NCBI GenBank assembly: GCA_943846715.1
Contig: OX044356.1
Coordinates: 1,488,001-1,552,000 of the forward strand
Origin: TMED14 sp002378565
GTDB taxonomy: Bacteria; Bacteroidota; Bacteroidia; Flavobacteriales; Schleiferiaceae
Direction of reading: 5' to 3'
DNA length: 64,000 nt
Shown: piece after piece, positions 35,046 through 44,635 of the stretch
Numbering within the stretch: the stretch's first letter is position 1
Layout of the letters: each line of letters starts with the position of its first letter
Program-made: the position numbers and the translations under genes
The notes under the pieces: model-generated
What the model was told of the DNA's origin: nothing
The model's database searches: none
What the model saw: only the letters and a program-made list of their open reading frames with translations

Positions 35046-38000
35046 GGCTGATGATGTCAATGTGTTGGCTACGAAGGTACACGAGGTGGGTGCTTGGTCG
35101 GTTACCCAAGAGACCCTCGAGGGCATCAGCGTAGATCGCAATTTGCTTGCCATGCTTGTTGTCTGGTTGGCCTGTTTTGTAATCAATGATCGCCCATTTG
35201 CCATCTTGGAGTTTCATCAATCGGTCTGGGCGAAATACCTGCTTGCCAACCATCACAGGGCGCTCGCAATAGACCTCTGTTGCCGCCATGAAGCTTTGCA
35301 TGCTCGGATGGGTGACGGCCTGGTTCACCAGGGCTTTCACCTTAGTGGCCGCCTCACCCTGCAGCTTGAACTGGTGTATGGCTGCATCCACGGCAAGTTG
35401 CATGTCAGCGGCTGTTCTGATTCCCTCCATGGCCACGTGGACCGCATCCCCAATGGCCTGCTCTTCAGTCAGGGATTTGTGGCTGGCCAGTCTAACCCTG
35501 TTGGTCCAATCACTGGAATGCATGAAGGGCAAGCGCTTCGCTGTCAGCAGAGGTCGCGTTGGCGGAGAGGGCCGTTCGCCGACGGTTCCTACGGATCCCT
35601 GCAAGGCATGCTGACCTTCCATGAAGGCCTTCATCCATAAACCAAAAGACCCCGTTCTGCTGGCGTCGGATGTGTAAATCATCAAGACATCAACAGCACG
35701 TGTCATCGCGACATACAACAAGTTGCAATCATCAAAGGCTCGTTCTGCTTGGTCCTTTTTGATGGCCTCGCTCAAGGCGGGCCAGGCAAACTCAAGGGCC
35801 TTGTGCCGTTGCTCAGCTTCCTTACTGTTGACTGATGACAGGTTCACCAAAGTAGCTGGTGGTGGCTGGCTCATTCCCATCTTTTCAGCCCACGAATCGT
35901 CCATCCAAGATAAATTGGGGCGCTTGTTCTCCCAGGTAGCAAAGGGGAAAAATACCATGGAAAACTCCAGACCCTTGGCCTTGTGTATCGTCAATAACTG
36001 CACGGCCTCTTGTCCTTCTGGCGCGGAGATGCACCAACGGGTTTTATCAATATCCCATTGGTTTACAAAGGCCTCCAGGCGGTTTAACTTGTTGGCGGCA
36101 TAGCTTTGCAAGGTGTCCAGTAAGCGGAGGATAAAGGGATTGCTTTCGTGCGCAAGATTCAAGCATCTAGCCAGGTACTCCCCGAGCTCATACAGCCCCA
36201 ATTTCCATGCGATGTGCTCATCAAATTCAGGGAATGCCGCCTTGAAAAACCGATTGAAGGGTTGCCTGTTGGTTTTTCCGGGCAAGGCCATGCATGCCTC
36301 CACCAACTCGTCTTGTTCAACCCATCCAATCCCCGCGTCATGGCAACGAAGCATGACCTGCAACTGGCGATCTTCAATGGCCGGCGCAAGCATCCAATGC
36401 ATCACTGCAACGATGGCTTGCACGTGGGGGGATGCGTCCAAAGTGAGCAGGTCAGATGACAAGACTGGCAAGCTCTCAAAAGCTAGACGCTCTGCAATGG
36501 CATGGCCATCCCTTTTTGATCGTGTCAAAATAGCCATGTCAGACAGCGCCCACCCTGCACCAAGGGCTTCCCGGATATCTACCACCAAGGCATCCAAGGT
36601 GGACTCTTGGCGCTCTTCACTGTGGTCTCCATCCATGAACTTAACTTGAACCAGCCCTCCTTCTTTGCCTTTTGGCGATTGGCTGATGTCTGCATAGGCC
36701 TCTCGGTGAATGCTCGAAGGCATGCGAGATTCATCCGCCATTTCCGTGAAGAAGTCGTTGTTGAACGCGACGATGTTGTGGCGGCTACGGTAGTTGTTTG
36801 GCAGGGTCTCAAAGGCTGTTCGGCCAGTCAATGATGGCATGCTCTCATCAGGGCTCTTGCCATCCCTTGCGCGCTGGTTCATGGCAAGAAAGGCTTCAGC
36901 CTCAGAGCCCCTCCATCGGTAAATGCTTTGCTTGCCATCGCCCACAATCAATGCTGTGCCTGATTCACCTGCTGCGTTCAAGCTTGACAAGCCATGCGCC
37001 AATAAAGGCCACAGGTTTTTCCATTGCAAGGCCGATGTGTCCTGCGCTTCATCAATGAAAAAGTCGCTGTAGCGTTCCCCCAGCCGCTCATAGAGGTACG
37101 ATGCGGGTTGCTGACTCAGCTCATCTTGAATCAAACGATTGAACTTCCACAAGGGCTGCACACCCAGGCGGTCCATGACCAGCTCCAGGCGTTCTGCCAT
37201 GGCCATCAACACCGCGGCAGATCGATCGTGGCGTCGAATGCTCCTCATCACATCAGCTCGGCCCGCAAGGGCCCATTGATCCTTGACGCAAAGGGCTAAT
37301 GGTTCAGCTATGGCCTCAATGCTGGCTGCATAACTCCCTTGAAAGGCCTTTTTCAATGCCTTTTCTGGCGACTCAATGAAGCCATCAATGGTCGACGTAG
37401 GGCGCCACTTTGCGTAGTCCCTTGAGCGGAGTTTGTCTTGATTGCTGTGCCAGGTATTGATTCGACTGACCCCTTCTTCCGGCAAGGACTCGAGGAGTGC
37501 TTGGTAGCGATCAACCAGCTGCATAGCCTCTTTTTGCAGGGACTTTTCCAGTTGACGCATGGCTTGTTGGCTGGCTAAATGGTCCTTGCTACTGAACGCC
37601 TGCATGGCCTCAATGGCCTTGCCTGCAGCCTCCTTCGGAAGCTCCTTTGCCATGTTCATCAAGGCGTCATGGATGTCAGGAGCCTTTTCATCCTCAATGT
37701 TTTGCGCAACAAATTGGCTGAGCATTGTAGTGAGGGTCGCGTCTTCACCAAGGTCTTGGTAAAGGGCTGCAAGGGACATTTCCAGCAAGGTGTCCTGCTC
37801 AATCTCTACATCAAACTGTCCGGGAAGACCCAATTCAATAGCAAATGTTCTGACGAGCCTGTGTGTGAATTGATCTAAAGTGCCAATCGCAATGGAACCA
37901 TAGTCATGCAACATGGCATGCAGGACCTTTTTCGCTCGATGGTGCATTTCCTCTTGATTAATGCCCAATTTTTTCTGCACTGCATTGGCTAAATCCTCTG

Positions 38001-38238
38001 CTTCTCCCCATTGAAATTGGCCATCCCTCATGGTTGCTTCTGATGCCGCCACCAATGTTTTCAGGATGCGTTCGCGCATCTCCTTAGCAGCCTTGTTCAT
38101 GAAGGTCAAGGCCATGATGTGTCGGAAGGCTCCAGGCCGATTAGGGTCCTTCAAGGCCGCTGTCAAGTAGGACACAGCAAGCAAGAAAGTCTTGCCTGAA
38201 CCGGCGCTTGCGCTATAAACTTGAAAGGCTGCTTTCAT
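35035..38238 (-). CDS. AddA-type UvrD-like helicase-nuclease
   Basis: Superfamily 1A DNA helicase with a C-terminal nuclease, the motor subunit of an AddAB-type complex, 1,067 residues. Walker A reads SASAGSGKTFLLA near the N-terminus, Walker B FIDEAQDTSALQW, motif IV/V IHKAKGLEFSMVFF, and the nuclease motif FRPDRLMKLQDGKWAIIDYKTG (seen as RPDRLM and AIIDYKTGQ). The second ATG (38238) stands four bases after a TAAATTTC box and is chosen over the ATG at 38241. Its AddB-like partner is on the opposite strand at 10.5-13.2 kb. Confidence 0.91.
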   Translation of the reverse strand: MKAAFQVYSASAGSGKTFLLAVSYLTAALKDPNRPGAFRHIMALTFMNKAAKEMRERILKTLVAASEATMRDGQFQWGEAEDLANAVQKKLGINQEEMHHRAKKVLHAMLHDYGSIAIGTLDQFTHRLVRTFAIELGLPGQFDVEIEQDTLLEMSLAALYQDLGEDATLTTMLSQFVAQNIEDEKAPDIHDALMNMAKELPKEAAGKAIEAMQAFSSKDHLASQQAMRQLEKSLQKEAMQLVDRYQALLESLPEEGVSRINTWHSNQDKLRSRDYAKWRPTSTIDGFIESPEKALKKAFQGSYAASIEAIAEPLALCVKDQWALAGRADVMRSIRRHDRSAAVLMAMAERLELVMDRLGVQPLWKFNRLIQDELSQQPASYLYERLGERYSDFFIDEAQDTSALQWKNLWPLLAHGLSSLNAAGESGTALIVGDGKQSIYRWRGSEAEAFLAMNQRARDGKSPDESMPSLTGRTAFETLPNNYRSRHNIVAFNNDFFTEMADESRMPSSIHREAYADISQSPKGKEGGLVQVKFMDGDHSEERQESTLDALVVDIREALGAGWALSDMAILTRSKRDGHAIAERLAFESLPVLSSDLLTLDASPHVQAIVAVMHWMLAPAIEDRQLQVMLRCHDAGIGWVEQDELVEACMALPGKTNRQPFNRFFKAAFPEFDEHIAWKLGLYELGEYLARCLNLAHESNPFILRLLDTLQSYAANKLNRLEAFVNQWDIDKTRWCISAPEGQEAVQLLTIHKAKGLEFSMVFFPFATWENKRPNLSWMDDSWAEKMGMSQPPPATLVNLSSVNSKEAEQRHKALEFAWPALSEAIKKDQAERAFDDCNLLYVAMTRAVDVLMIYTSDASRTGSFGLWMKAFMEGQHALQGSVGTVGERPSPPTRPLLTAKRLPFMHSSDWTNRVRLASHKSLTEEQAIGDAVHVAMEGIRTAADMQLAVDAAIHQFKLQGEAATKVKALVNQAVTHPSMQSFMAATEVYCERPVMVGKQVFRPDRLMKLQDGKWAIIDYKTGQPDNKHGKQIAIYADALEGLLGNRPSTHLVYLRSQHIDIISHGN

Positions 38239-38242
38239 CATA

Positions 38243-38250
38243 GAAATTTA
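38243..38250 (-). promoter_or_regulatory. -7 box of addA (leaderless)
   Basis: On the minus strand TAAATTTC, then TATG, then ATG at 38238. It is the same box variant and spacing as at the AddB-like gene, so the two subunits may be expressed alike. Confidence 0.5.
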
Positions 38251-38286
38251 CAATGCTTCATCGTCAGCACAAGGCAAAGATTCAGC

Positions 38287-38294
38287 TAAATTTG
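38287..38294 (+). promoter_or_regulatory. -7 box of sod
   Basis: TAAATTTG matches TAnnTTTG. Unlike several neighbours it lies 28 bases before the start codon, so the sod mRNA has a short leader. Confidence 0.55.
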
Positions 38295-38322
38295 TACCAC
38301 TAGACAATTTAATCCCTCACGC

Positions 38323-38925
38323 ATGTTCACATTACCCAACCTCCCCTACGCCTACAACAGCCTTGAGCCGCATATCGATGCGCGCACCATGGAAATCCAC
38401 CACTCAAAGCACCACAATGGCTATGTCAACAACCTGAACAATGCCGTTGCAGGCACGGAAATGGAAGGCAAGTCCTTGGAGGACTTGTTGACCCATCACA
38501 TGGATATTCCCGCAGTGAGAAACAATGCAGGTGGCCACTTCAATCACAGCCTTTTCTGGACCGTGATGGGTGCCAATGCTGGCGGCCAACCAGAAGGTGA
38601 GCTGGCTGATGCTATTCAAAGTGCCTTTGGTGACTTTGATTCATTCAAGAATGCTTTTGCTAAAGCCGCAGGTACACGATTTGGATCTGGATGGGCATGG
38701 CTTTGTGTAGCAAAAGGTGGCGCCTTGTCCGTTTGCAGCACTGCCAACCAAGACAATCCCACAATGCCGGGCGTAGGCTGCGGCAATCAACCCATCATGG
38801 GATTGGATGTTTGGGAGCATGCATACTACCTCAAGTACCAGAATCGACGCCCTGACTACATCAACGCCTTCTTTGACGTGATCGATTGGGCCGTTGTCAG
38901 CAAAAACTACGCAGACAACAAGTAA
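38323..38925 (+). CDS. sod: Superoxide dismutase, Fe/Mn type
   Basis: Converts superoxide to peroxide and oxygen. At 200 residues it has the metal ligands in IHHSKHHNGYVNN (His), GGHFNHSLFW (His) and DVWEHAYYLKYQNRR (Asp and His). There is no signal peptide, so it is cytoplasmic. The preference for iron or manganese cannot be read with confidence. It is a single-gene unit with its own promoter and terminator. Confidence 0.96.
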   Translation: MFTLPNLPYAYNSLEPHIDARTMEIHHSKHHNGYVNNLNNAVAGTEMEGKSLEDLLTHHMDIPAVRNNAGGHFNHSLFWTVMGANAGGQPEGELADAIQSAFGDFDSFKNAFAKAAGTRFGSGWAWLCVAKGGALSVCSTANQDNPTMPGVGCGNQPIMGLDVWEHAYYLKYQNRRPDYINAFFDVIDWAVVSKNYADNK

Positions 38926-38952
38926 CACTTGCCGCTTTGGAGCAAGACCATC

Positions 38953-38979
38953 AACCCGGCCTTTGGTCGGGTTTTTTTA
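38953..38979 (+). terminator. Terminator after sod
   Basis: A stem AACCCGGC / GGTCGGGTT with a short loop, followed by seven Ts. It also lies just outside the 3' end of the convergent lpxH gene. Confidence 0.85.
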
Positions 38980-39753
38980 TGCCTTGTCGGGCATGGTCAA
39001 AACCATGCCATCCTTGTCTAGGCGACCATAGCTGTCGTGGCAAAGCCAGTCCCCAAGGTTGACAAAATGCCAGCCTTCTGATTGAGACTCCATGGGCTTG
39101 TGGCGGTGGCCATAAACGTAGACATCTGCCTGAGTGGCTCCATGAATGGCCGCACTGTGGACAAACAAAGGCTCCTGGTTCACTGGCATGAATCGGTTGT
39201 CTAAATGCCCACTTCGCTTGCGGCTGGATCGGGACCAACGACTCGCAAAAGGAATGCCAATATCTGGATGGATCCAACGAAACAACCAACGTAGCAATGG
39301 GTTGGTGAAGGCCCGCTTCAGGGCTTTGTAGGTTCGGTCACCAGGGCCCAACCCGTCGCCATGAGCAATATAAATCCGTTGCTGATTCCATTGGTGGACT
39401 ACTGGCCCGTGATGTATCACTGCCCCCAACTCCTTGGCCAGATAGTCAGCCATCCACAAGTCATGGTTGCCCGTGAAGACGTGCAGCTGCAAACCTTGAT
39501 CCGACAGCGCTGCCAATTGACCTAACAAACGCACATACCCCTTAGGTACCGCATGACGGTACTCAAACCAAAAGTCAAAAACATCGCCAACCAAATACAA
39601 GGCCGTGGCATCCGCAGCGATGCTCTCCAGCCAGGCACAAAATCGATGCTCCCTCTGCTTGCTCGTGGGCGCGTCGGGCGCCCCAAGGTGCAGGTCGCTG
39701 GCAAAATAGATGGCCTTGCCCTCGGGCAGCACAAAGGACTTTGAGATTGGCAT
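38977..39753 (-). CDS. lpxH: UDP-2,3-diacylglucosamine diphosphatase
   Basis: Calcineurin-like phosphoesterase of lipid A synthesis that makes lipid X. Seen: the metal motifs FASDLHLGAPD, LVGDVFDFWFEY, TGNHDLWMADYL, AHGDGLGPGD and YGHRHKPME in order. The ATG at 39753 (MPISKSF, 258 residues) is chosen over one at 39783 because a perfect -7 box ends four bases before it. Paralogous LpxH2-type phosphatases are an alternative. Confidence 0.88.
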   Translation of the reverse strand: MPISKSFVLPEGKAIYFASDLHLGAPDAPTSKQREHRFCAWLESIAADATALYLVGDVFDFWFEYRHAVPKGYVRLLGQLAALSDQGLQLHVFTGNHDLWMADYLAKELGAVIHHGPVVHQWNQQRIYIAHGDGLGPGDRTYKALKRAFTNPLLRWLFRWIHPDIGIPFASRWSRSSRKRSGHLDNRFMPVNQEPLFVHSAAIHGATQADVYVYGHRHKPMESQSEGWHFVNLGDWLCHDSYGRLDKDGMVLTMPDKA

Positions 39754-39757
39754 GCCC

Positions 39758-39765
39758 CAAAGATA
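39758..39765 (-). promoter_or_regulatory. -7 box of lpxH (leaderless)
   Basis: TATCTTTG on the minus strand, then GGGC, then the ATG at 39753. This fixes the start within an otherwise ambiguous N-terminus. Confidence 0.6.
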
Positions 39766-39838
39766 GGCCATCACCACAGGCATTTGCAGGGGTAGTTAGG
39801 ATAGGCTAACTTTGTGTCATATCACAACTGCCGCTACC

Positions 39839-40651
39839 ATGTTTGAGAATCTCACCAACATCAACCCCATTCTTCTTGCCTTGTACGCTACCACCTTCAC
39901 GTGGCTAGTGACTGCAAGCGGAGCTGCATTGGTCTTTTTGTTCAAAGAGATGTCCAGGAAGGTTCTGGATGGCATGTTGGGGTTCACCGGTGGGGTGATG
40001 ATGGCCGCCAGCTATTGGAGCTTGCTTGCCCCTGCCATTGAGATGTCTGAGGCGCAAGGGAAAATTCCTTGGCTTGCCCCAGGAATTGGATTTCTGGCTG
40101 GTGCCCTGTTCCTCTATGGATTGGATAAGTTGATTCCCCACCTTCACATCAACTTCAACCGAAATGAAGCAGAGGGCATCAAAACAGATTGGAAATCAAC
40201 CACGCTGCTGGTGCTTGCCATCACCTTGCACAACATCCCTGAAGGGCTAGCCGTTGGCGTGGCCTTTGGTGCAGCTGCAGCAGGCGTTGATGGCGCAAGC
40301 ATTGGCGCAGCTGTCGCCTTAGCTATTGGTATTGGGCTTCAAAACTTCCCCGAAGGCATGGCTGTTAGCTTTCCTCTTCGAAGACAGGGTGTTTCCAAAA
40401 GAAAAAGTTTCTTTTACGGACAGCTGTCCGCCATTGTGGAACCCGTTGCAGGTGTCATCGGTGCTGCCACAGTAATGATCATGCAGCCGTTTTTGCCTTA
40501 TGCCTTGGCTTTTGCTGCTGGCGCCATGATCTATGTGGTCATCGAGGAGGTTGTGCCTGAAACCCAGAGGGCCAATAACACGGATGTCGCCACCTTGGGA
40601 TTCATCGGTGGCTTTGTCATCATGATGACTTTGGATGTTGCCCTAGGCTGA
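39839..40651 (+). CDS. ZIP family metal transporter
   Basis: Zinc/iron importer of the ZIP (ZupT-like) family, about 270 residues and eight spans. The metal path is seen in TM4 (LHNIPEGLAVGVAFG) and TM5 (LQNFPEGMAVSFPLR), with a His-poor cytoplasmic loop. The ATG at 39839 (MFENLTNINPI) is preferred to a TTG at 39812 that would lie on top of the TAACTTTG promoter box. Its stop directly abuts that of rseP. Confidence 0.93.
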   Translation: MFENLTNINPILLALYATTFTWLVTASGAALVFLFKEMSRKVLDGMLGFTGGVMMAASYWSLLAPAIEMSEAQGKIPWLAPGIGFLAGALFLYGLDKLIPHLHINFNRNEAEGIKTDWKSTTLLVLAITLHNIPEGLAVGVAFGAAAAGVDGASIGAAVALAIGIGLQNFPEGMAVSFPLRRQGVSKRKSFFYGQLSAIVEPVAGVIGAATVMIMQPFLPYALAFAAGAMIYVVIEEVVPETQRANNTDVATLGFIGGFVIMMTLDVALG

Positions 40652-41971
40652 TCAGCTGCCAAACAGGCGCATCACATCATTGCCGTTAACCAGCAACAGC
40701 AGCCCCATCAATATGAAGAAGCCAACCATTTGAGCGCCCTCCATGACCTTGGTGCTTGCCGGCTTGCCAGCCACCATTTCATAGATGACAAACATGGCAT
40801 GCCCGCCGTCCAATGCCGGAATGGGAAGGATGTTCAAGAAGGCAAGGGCCAGGCTAAAGAAGGCGGTGAAGCCCCAAAATGCTTGCCAATCCCATGTGCT
40901 AGGGTATTGTTGGAAGATCGTGATAAACCCGCCGGCTTTCTTGTGAGCCCCGGTTTCTGGTGTCGCCATGAGTTTCACTTGGCGAGCATAGGAACTCAAT
41001 GTAGATGTGGTCTTATTCCATCCAGCGCCAATCGCGGCCATGCCTGAATAGGTCTTGGTAGTGATAGGAAAAATGGCCTTCGGGTCATCCTCCCTGAACA
41101 CGCCTATCTGGCCAGAGTCACTCACGGGTACCATGACCTCAAGCATGTCATCACCTCGCATAAAGGCGAGCTCAATGGACTCACCATGGTGGGATGGGAT
41201 GACTGCAAAATACTCGTCCACATAGAGCATGCTTTGGCCATTGAGCGCAATCAGTCGATCACCGACCTTCAGCCCCGCCTCATCAGCAAAGCTTGCCTCA
41301 GTGAAGCCTTTGACAATGTATGGCATGCGTGGAGCCATGATGGGGCTCTCTGCTTCCAAGGCTTGTGCAATGAAGGCGTTGGTGATCGGTAGGGTGATCA
41401 GTTGACCGGATCGGTCAACCACCACGTCACCGCCTTCACCAAGTAGAATTTCAATCCCAATGTCTCTGAACCGGCGAGGGCGTTCGCCATTGACAAGCAT
41501 CACCACATCACCATTGGCTAAGCCAAAGGATTGGCCAAGTTCGTTGACCATGATGCCTCCCTTGAGGTCTTCTGTGGCAACATAGGTCTCACCATAATAA
41601 GCCATCATGCCGGTATAAATGATGATGGAGGTGATGACGTTGACTGTCACGCCACCCAAGAGGATGATTAATCGCTGCCAAGCTGGTTTAGATCGAAACT
41701 CGTAGGGCTTGGGCTCCTGAAGCATTTGCTCATTGTCCATGCTCTCATCTACCATGCCTGAGATCTTCACATAGCCACCCAGTGGCAACCAGCCAATACC
41801 CACTTCCGTACCGCGGATTTTGGTCTTGAACAATGAGAACCATGGATCAAAAAAGAGGTAGAATTTTTCAACCCGTGTTTTGAAGGCAACAGCGGGAATA
41901 AAATGGCCAAGCTCGTGCAGTACCACAAGCAATGAAAGGCCAAGAACGAATTGGAGAATCTGTATAATCAT
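40652..41971 (-). CDS. rseP: Site-2 protease RseP
   Basis: Intramembrane zinc metalloprotease, about 439 residues. The zinc motif VVLHELGHF is in the first span, a PDZ domain (around LKVGDRLIALNGQSM) sits in the periplasm, and the last part has LNILPIPALDGGHA with the third zinc ligand. In other bacteria it cleaves anti-sigma factors and remnant signal peptides. The ATG at 41971 (MIIQILQFVLG) is set by a -7 box six bases upstream. It is convergent with the ZIP gene, without spacer. Confidence 0.95.
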   Translation of the reverse strand: MIIQILQFVLGLSLLVVLHELGHFIPAVAFKTRVEKFYLFFDPWFSLFKTKIRGTEVGIGWLPLGGYVKISGMVDESMDNEQMLQEPKPYEFRSKPAWQRLIILLGGVTVNVITSIIIYTGMMAYYGETYVATEDLKGGIMVNELGQSFGLANGDVVMLVNGERPRRFRDIGIEILLGEGGDVVVDRSGQLITLPITNAFIAQALEAESPIMAPRMPYIVKGFTEASFADEAGLKVGDRLIALNGQSMLYVDEYFAVIPSHHGESIELAFMRGDDMLEVMVPVSDSGQIGVFREDDPKAIFPITTKTYSGMAAIGAGWNKTTSTLSSYARQVKLMATPETGAHKKAGGFITIFQQYPSTWDWQAFWGFTAFFSLALAFLNILPIPALDGGHAMFVIYEMVAGKPASTKVMEGAQMVGFFILMGLLLLVNGNDVMRLFGS

Positions 41972-41977
41972 AAGGGC

Positions 41978-41985
41978 CAAAGATA
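41978..41985 (-). promoter_or_regulatory. -7 box of rseP (near-leaderless)
   Basis: TATCTTTG on the minus strand followed by GCCCTT and the ATG at 41971. Confidence 0.58.
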
Positions 41986-42007
41986 GTCAGGCAAGCCAAC
42001 TATAAGA

Positions 42008-42043
42008 CAAAAAAAAAGCCCCCGACACAGGGCCGGGGGCTTT
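42008..42043 (-). terminator. Terminator after the TonB receptor gene
   Basis: A GC-rich stem (AAAGCCCCCG / CGGGGGCTTT) followed on the minus strand by a run of nine Ts. It is positioned to end transcription of the receptor gene before rseP. Confidence 0.88.
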
Positions 42044-42079
42044 GCATGAATTCCTAAGAATTCAAGTCATTCAAATCGT

Positions 42080-44563
42080 TCAGAAATTGATCTTCATGCC
42101 TACGTTGAAACGACGTGGAAGACCCAAGAAGACCTCAGCGTCATCCGCATCATGATCCCCGTCATAGTCATTGTACCTTGAGTTGTCAGTAGCGTCCTGA
42201 ATGTATAGGGCGTCAGTAAGGTTCAACACGTGAACAAATGCGTCAACCGTTGTGCCGTTGAAATCAAATGGCAAGCGGTAGTTCAAGTTCAAATCCACCA
42301 AGGTGAATGAAGGAATCTGCCATGACTCAATACCTGCATCAGCAGCGTCATCACGATCAAACACGTTCCAGTCAGCGAAGAACTTATCGTAGTGGCGCAT
42401 GGACAAGCGAGCGTTCATTCCCTTGATGCCAGTGTAAGTGATAGATCCCATGATCTGGTTCTGCGGTGCGTCACCAACATGTAGACCACCAACGTAGTAG
42501 TTAACATCTGTCGATACAGCAGCACCTGAAGAATAGTCAGTGTATTCGCCATCCAAGTCATTCAATAGTACCCAGTCACCAAATGATGCACCGATATCAA
42601 TGCGAAGATCATCCATTGGCTTGATGGATGCTTCAATCTCTACACCAGAGTGATTGGCATTCATGCCTTGGAGATAGATCGCACTCTCAGCACCTGCACT
42701 GTCCAAAACAAAGAAGGACCTTGTACGATTCAACCACAAGGTGTTGTAGTAGTTTGCCGACAAGGCAAGGATGCCGTTCGGTGCGCTCCAGCCCATACCA
42801 ACTTCAACAGACTGGAAAGTCTCGTTGTTGGCTAAAGTCTGCTCGTACTTGCGGCCAGAATTGTCATTGATGGCTTTGTCGTACGTTGGTGTTGCTTTAA
42901 CCCAACCACCGTTGACAAATGCGCGAAGCTCATCGTTGATCTGGTAGCTCACGCCGCCTTTGAACTGCACACCTGGAAGGTTGTTGTTCTCCTGCATAAA
43001 CTCACCATTCTCTGAGGCCATATCATCAGCTCCTGCCGCGCGGAAATGATCCGTGTAGCTGTAAGAAGCTGCAGTCACACCTGTCATGAAGTTGACTGTC
43101 ATGGGGCCACTTTCGTAGTTACCCTGAAGGTATCCACCCAACCAGCTAACCGTGTTCGTGTTGAAGTAGGCAACCTTGTCGCCCAGGCCTTTCTGCTGTG
43201 ATGCGGCATCAGTATCAAAATCGTTGCCTGTGTAGTTAAAGTACTCACCACCCAATAGATCGCGAACCTCTCTCCAGTGACCAACTTTCGCGGTGCGAGC
43301 GTCAATACCATAGGTCAATTTCAATTCATCATTCACCTGGTGGAACAGTTTGGAGATTACACCCCATGTAGACTGCTGGTTAACTGAATTACGCAAAATG
43401 CCTGTTGAAGCAGGGCTGCCATCAGACACGTCACGGTTTTGAGCAATCTCATCGTTCCAATTGCGAAGGCCACCGCCATCGCCGTAATCGGTTTTCACAG
43501 AACCGTAGGTACCTGTGCCACCACCTTTACCACCGCTGTAGTAGAAGATATTGCTCCACGTCATGTCGTCATTGACCGTGTGATACCAGTTGAAGTTGAT
43601 CTGAGGCTTGTGGAAGAAGTTCTCACGCTCATTCAAATGATCCGTCACCTTGCGGTCACCAATCGTTGTGTTGTACATGCTGAAGTGCTGCTGACCATCG
43701 TAGCTAGCGTCAACCGGTGAATAGTTCTGGTTGAAGTCGCGACCAAACTCTTTGTAGTCGTCCTTCGCTGCGGGGTCATAGCCTTCCATGTTGTCAGCTA
43801 ATTCGTGCGAGTAACGAGCAATGTTTTGCCTGTACAAGTTCTGTCCATGACGCTGAGGTGCGCCGATCACATAAGCCTCAAGCTTGTTCTTGTCGTCAAC
43901 CTGGTAGGATGCGCCCATGTAGTAAGCCCATGCATCTGTCCATGTTCCCTTCGCGAAACCATCACCGGTTTTGCGAACCAACGTGGCGCTAATTGCCATT
44001 TTGTCATTGATGCGACCTGAATTCAAGCTCATGGCAGTCTTCAAGAAACCGTAGCTTCCAACCTCCTGACGAACGGATCCGCCTTTGTTGTATTGAGCAG
44101 GGTCAGAGATGATGTTGATGGTGCCACCAATAGATGGTACCGCCAAGTTGACACCAGACAATCCGCGCTGTACTTGAATGTTGCTTGTTGCATCACCTAA
44201 GCCGTCCCAGTTAGACCAGTATACCCAACCATTCTCAATGTCGTTCACAGGAACACCATTAATCATGATAGCTACGTTGCGTTGGTTGAATCCACGAACG
44301 TTGATTCTGGAGTCGCCAGCACCACCGCCTTGGTTGGTTGCGTAAATAGAAGGTGACGTGTTAAGCACCTCGGGGATGTCACGTGATGCAAGTGTGTTAG
44401 TGATTTGCTTTTTGTCGATGTTGGTCACCGTAAATGGCGCTTTTTCATCGTAGCGTGAGGAGACGATTTCTAGCTCTGTTAGCTCGATCACTTCTCCCTC
44501 AACTTGGGCATTCATGCTAAAGGCAAGAATGGCCGCACTGATTGTTAATACATGTTTCATCAT
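42080..44563 (-). CDS. TonB-dependent outer-membrane receptor
   Basis: An 827-residue gated porin. It has a signal peptide (TISAAILAFSMNAQ), no carboxypeptidase-like leader domain, a plug (ITNTLASRDIPEVLNTSPS, GDSRINVRGFNQRNV, about residues 50-160), and a 22-strand-type barrel ending in RRFNVGMKINF. A Gly-rich loop (GGKGGGTGTYGS) sits near the middle. The substrate is unknown; there is no SusD partner, so it is not a standard glycan-uptake pair. An upstream pair of 18-base direct repeats may bind a regulator. Confidence 0.92.
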   Translation of the reverse strand: MMKHVLTISAAILAFSMNAQVEGEVIELTELEIVSSRYDEKAPFTVTNIDKKQITNTLASRDIPEVLNTSPSIYATNQGGGAGDSRINVRGFNQRNVAIMINGVPVNDIENGWVYWSNWDGLGDATSNIQVQRGLSGVNLAVPSIGGTINIISDPAQYNKGGSVRQEVGSYGFLKTAMSLNSGRINDKMAISATLVRKTGDGFAKGTWTDAWAYYMGASYQVDDKNKLEAYVIGAPQRHGQNLYRQNIARYSHELADNMEGYDPAAKDDYKEFGRDFNQNYSPVDASYDGQQHFSMYNTTIGDRKVTDHLNERENFFHKPQINFNWYHTVNDDMTWSNIFYYSGGKGGGTGTYGSVKTDYGDGGGLRNWNDEIAQNRDVSDGSPASTGILRNSVNQQSTWGVISKLFHQVNDELKLTYGIDARTAKVGHWREVRDLLGGEYFNYTGNDFDTDAASQQKGLGDKVAYFNTNTVSWLGGYLQGNYESGPMTVNFMTGVTAASYSYTDHFRAAGADDMASENGEFMQENNNLPGVQFKGGVSYQINDELRAFVNGGWVKATPTYDKAINDNSGRKYEQTLANNETFQSVEVGMGWSAPNGILALSANYYNTLWLNRTRSFFVLDSAGAESAIYLQGMNANHSGVEIEASIKPMDDLRIDIGASFGDWVLLNDLDGEYTDYSSGAAVSTDVNYYVGGLHVGDAPQNQIMGSITYTGIKGMNARLSMRHYDKFFADWNVFDRDDAADAGIESWQIPSFTLVDLNLNYRLPFDFNGTTVDAFVHVLNLTDALYIQDATDNSRYNDYDGDHDADDAEVFLGLPRRFNVGMKINF

Positions 44564-44635
44564 AAGGGGTTTAGGTTAATTGGATGATTTAAACAAATAT
44601 GGGAAATCATGGCACAACCATCACGCCACAGCAGC

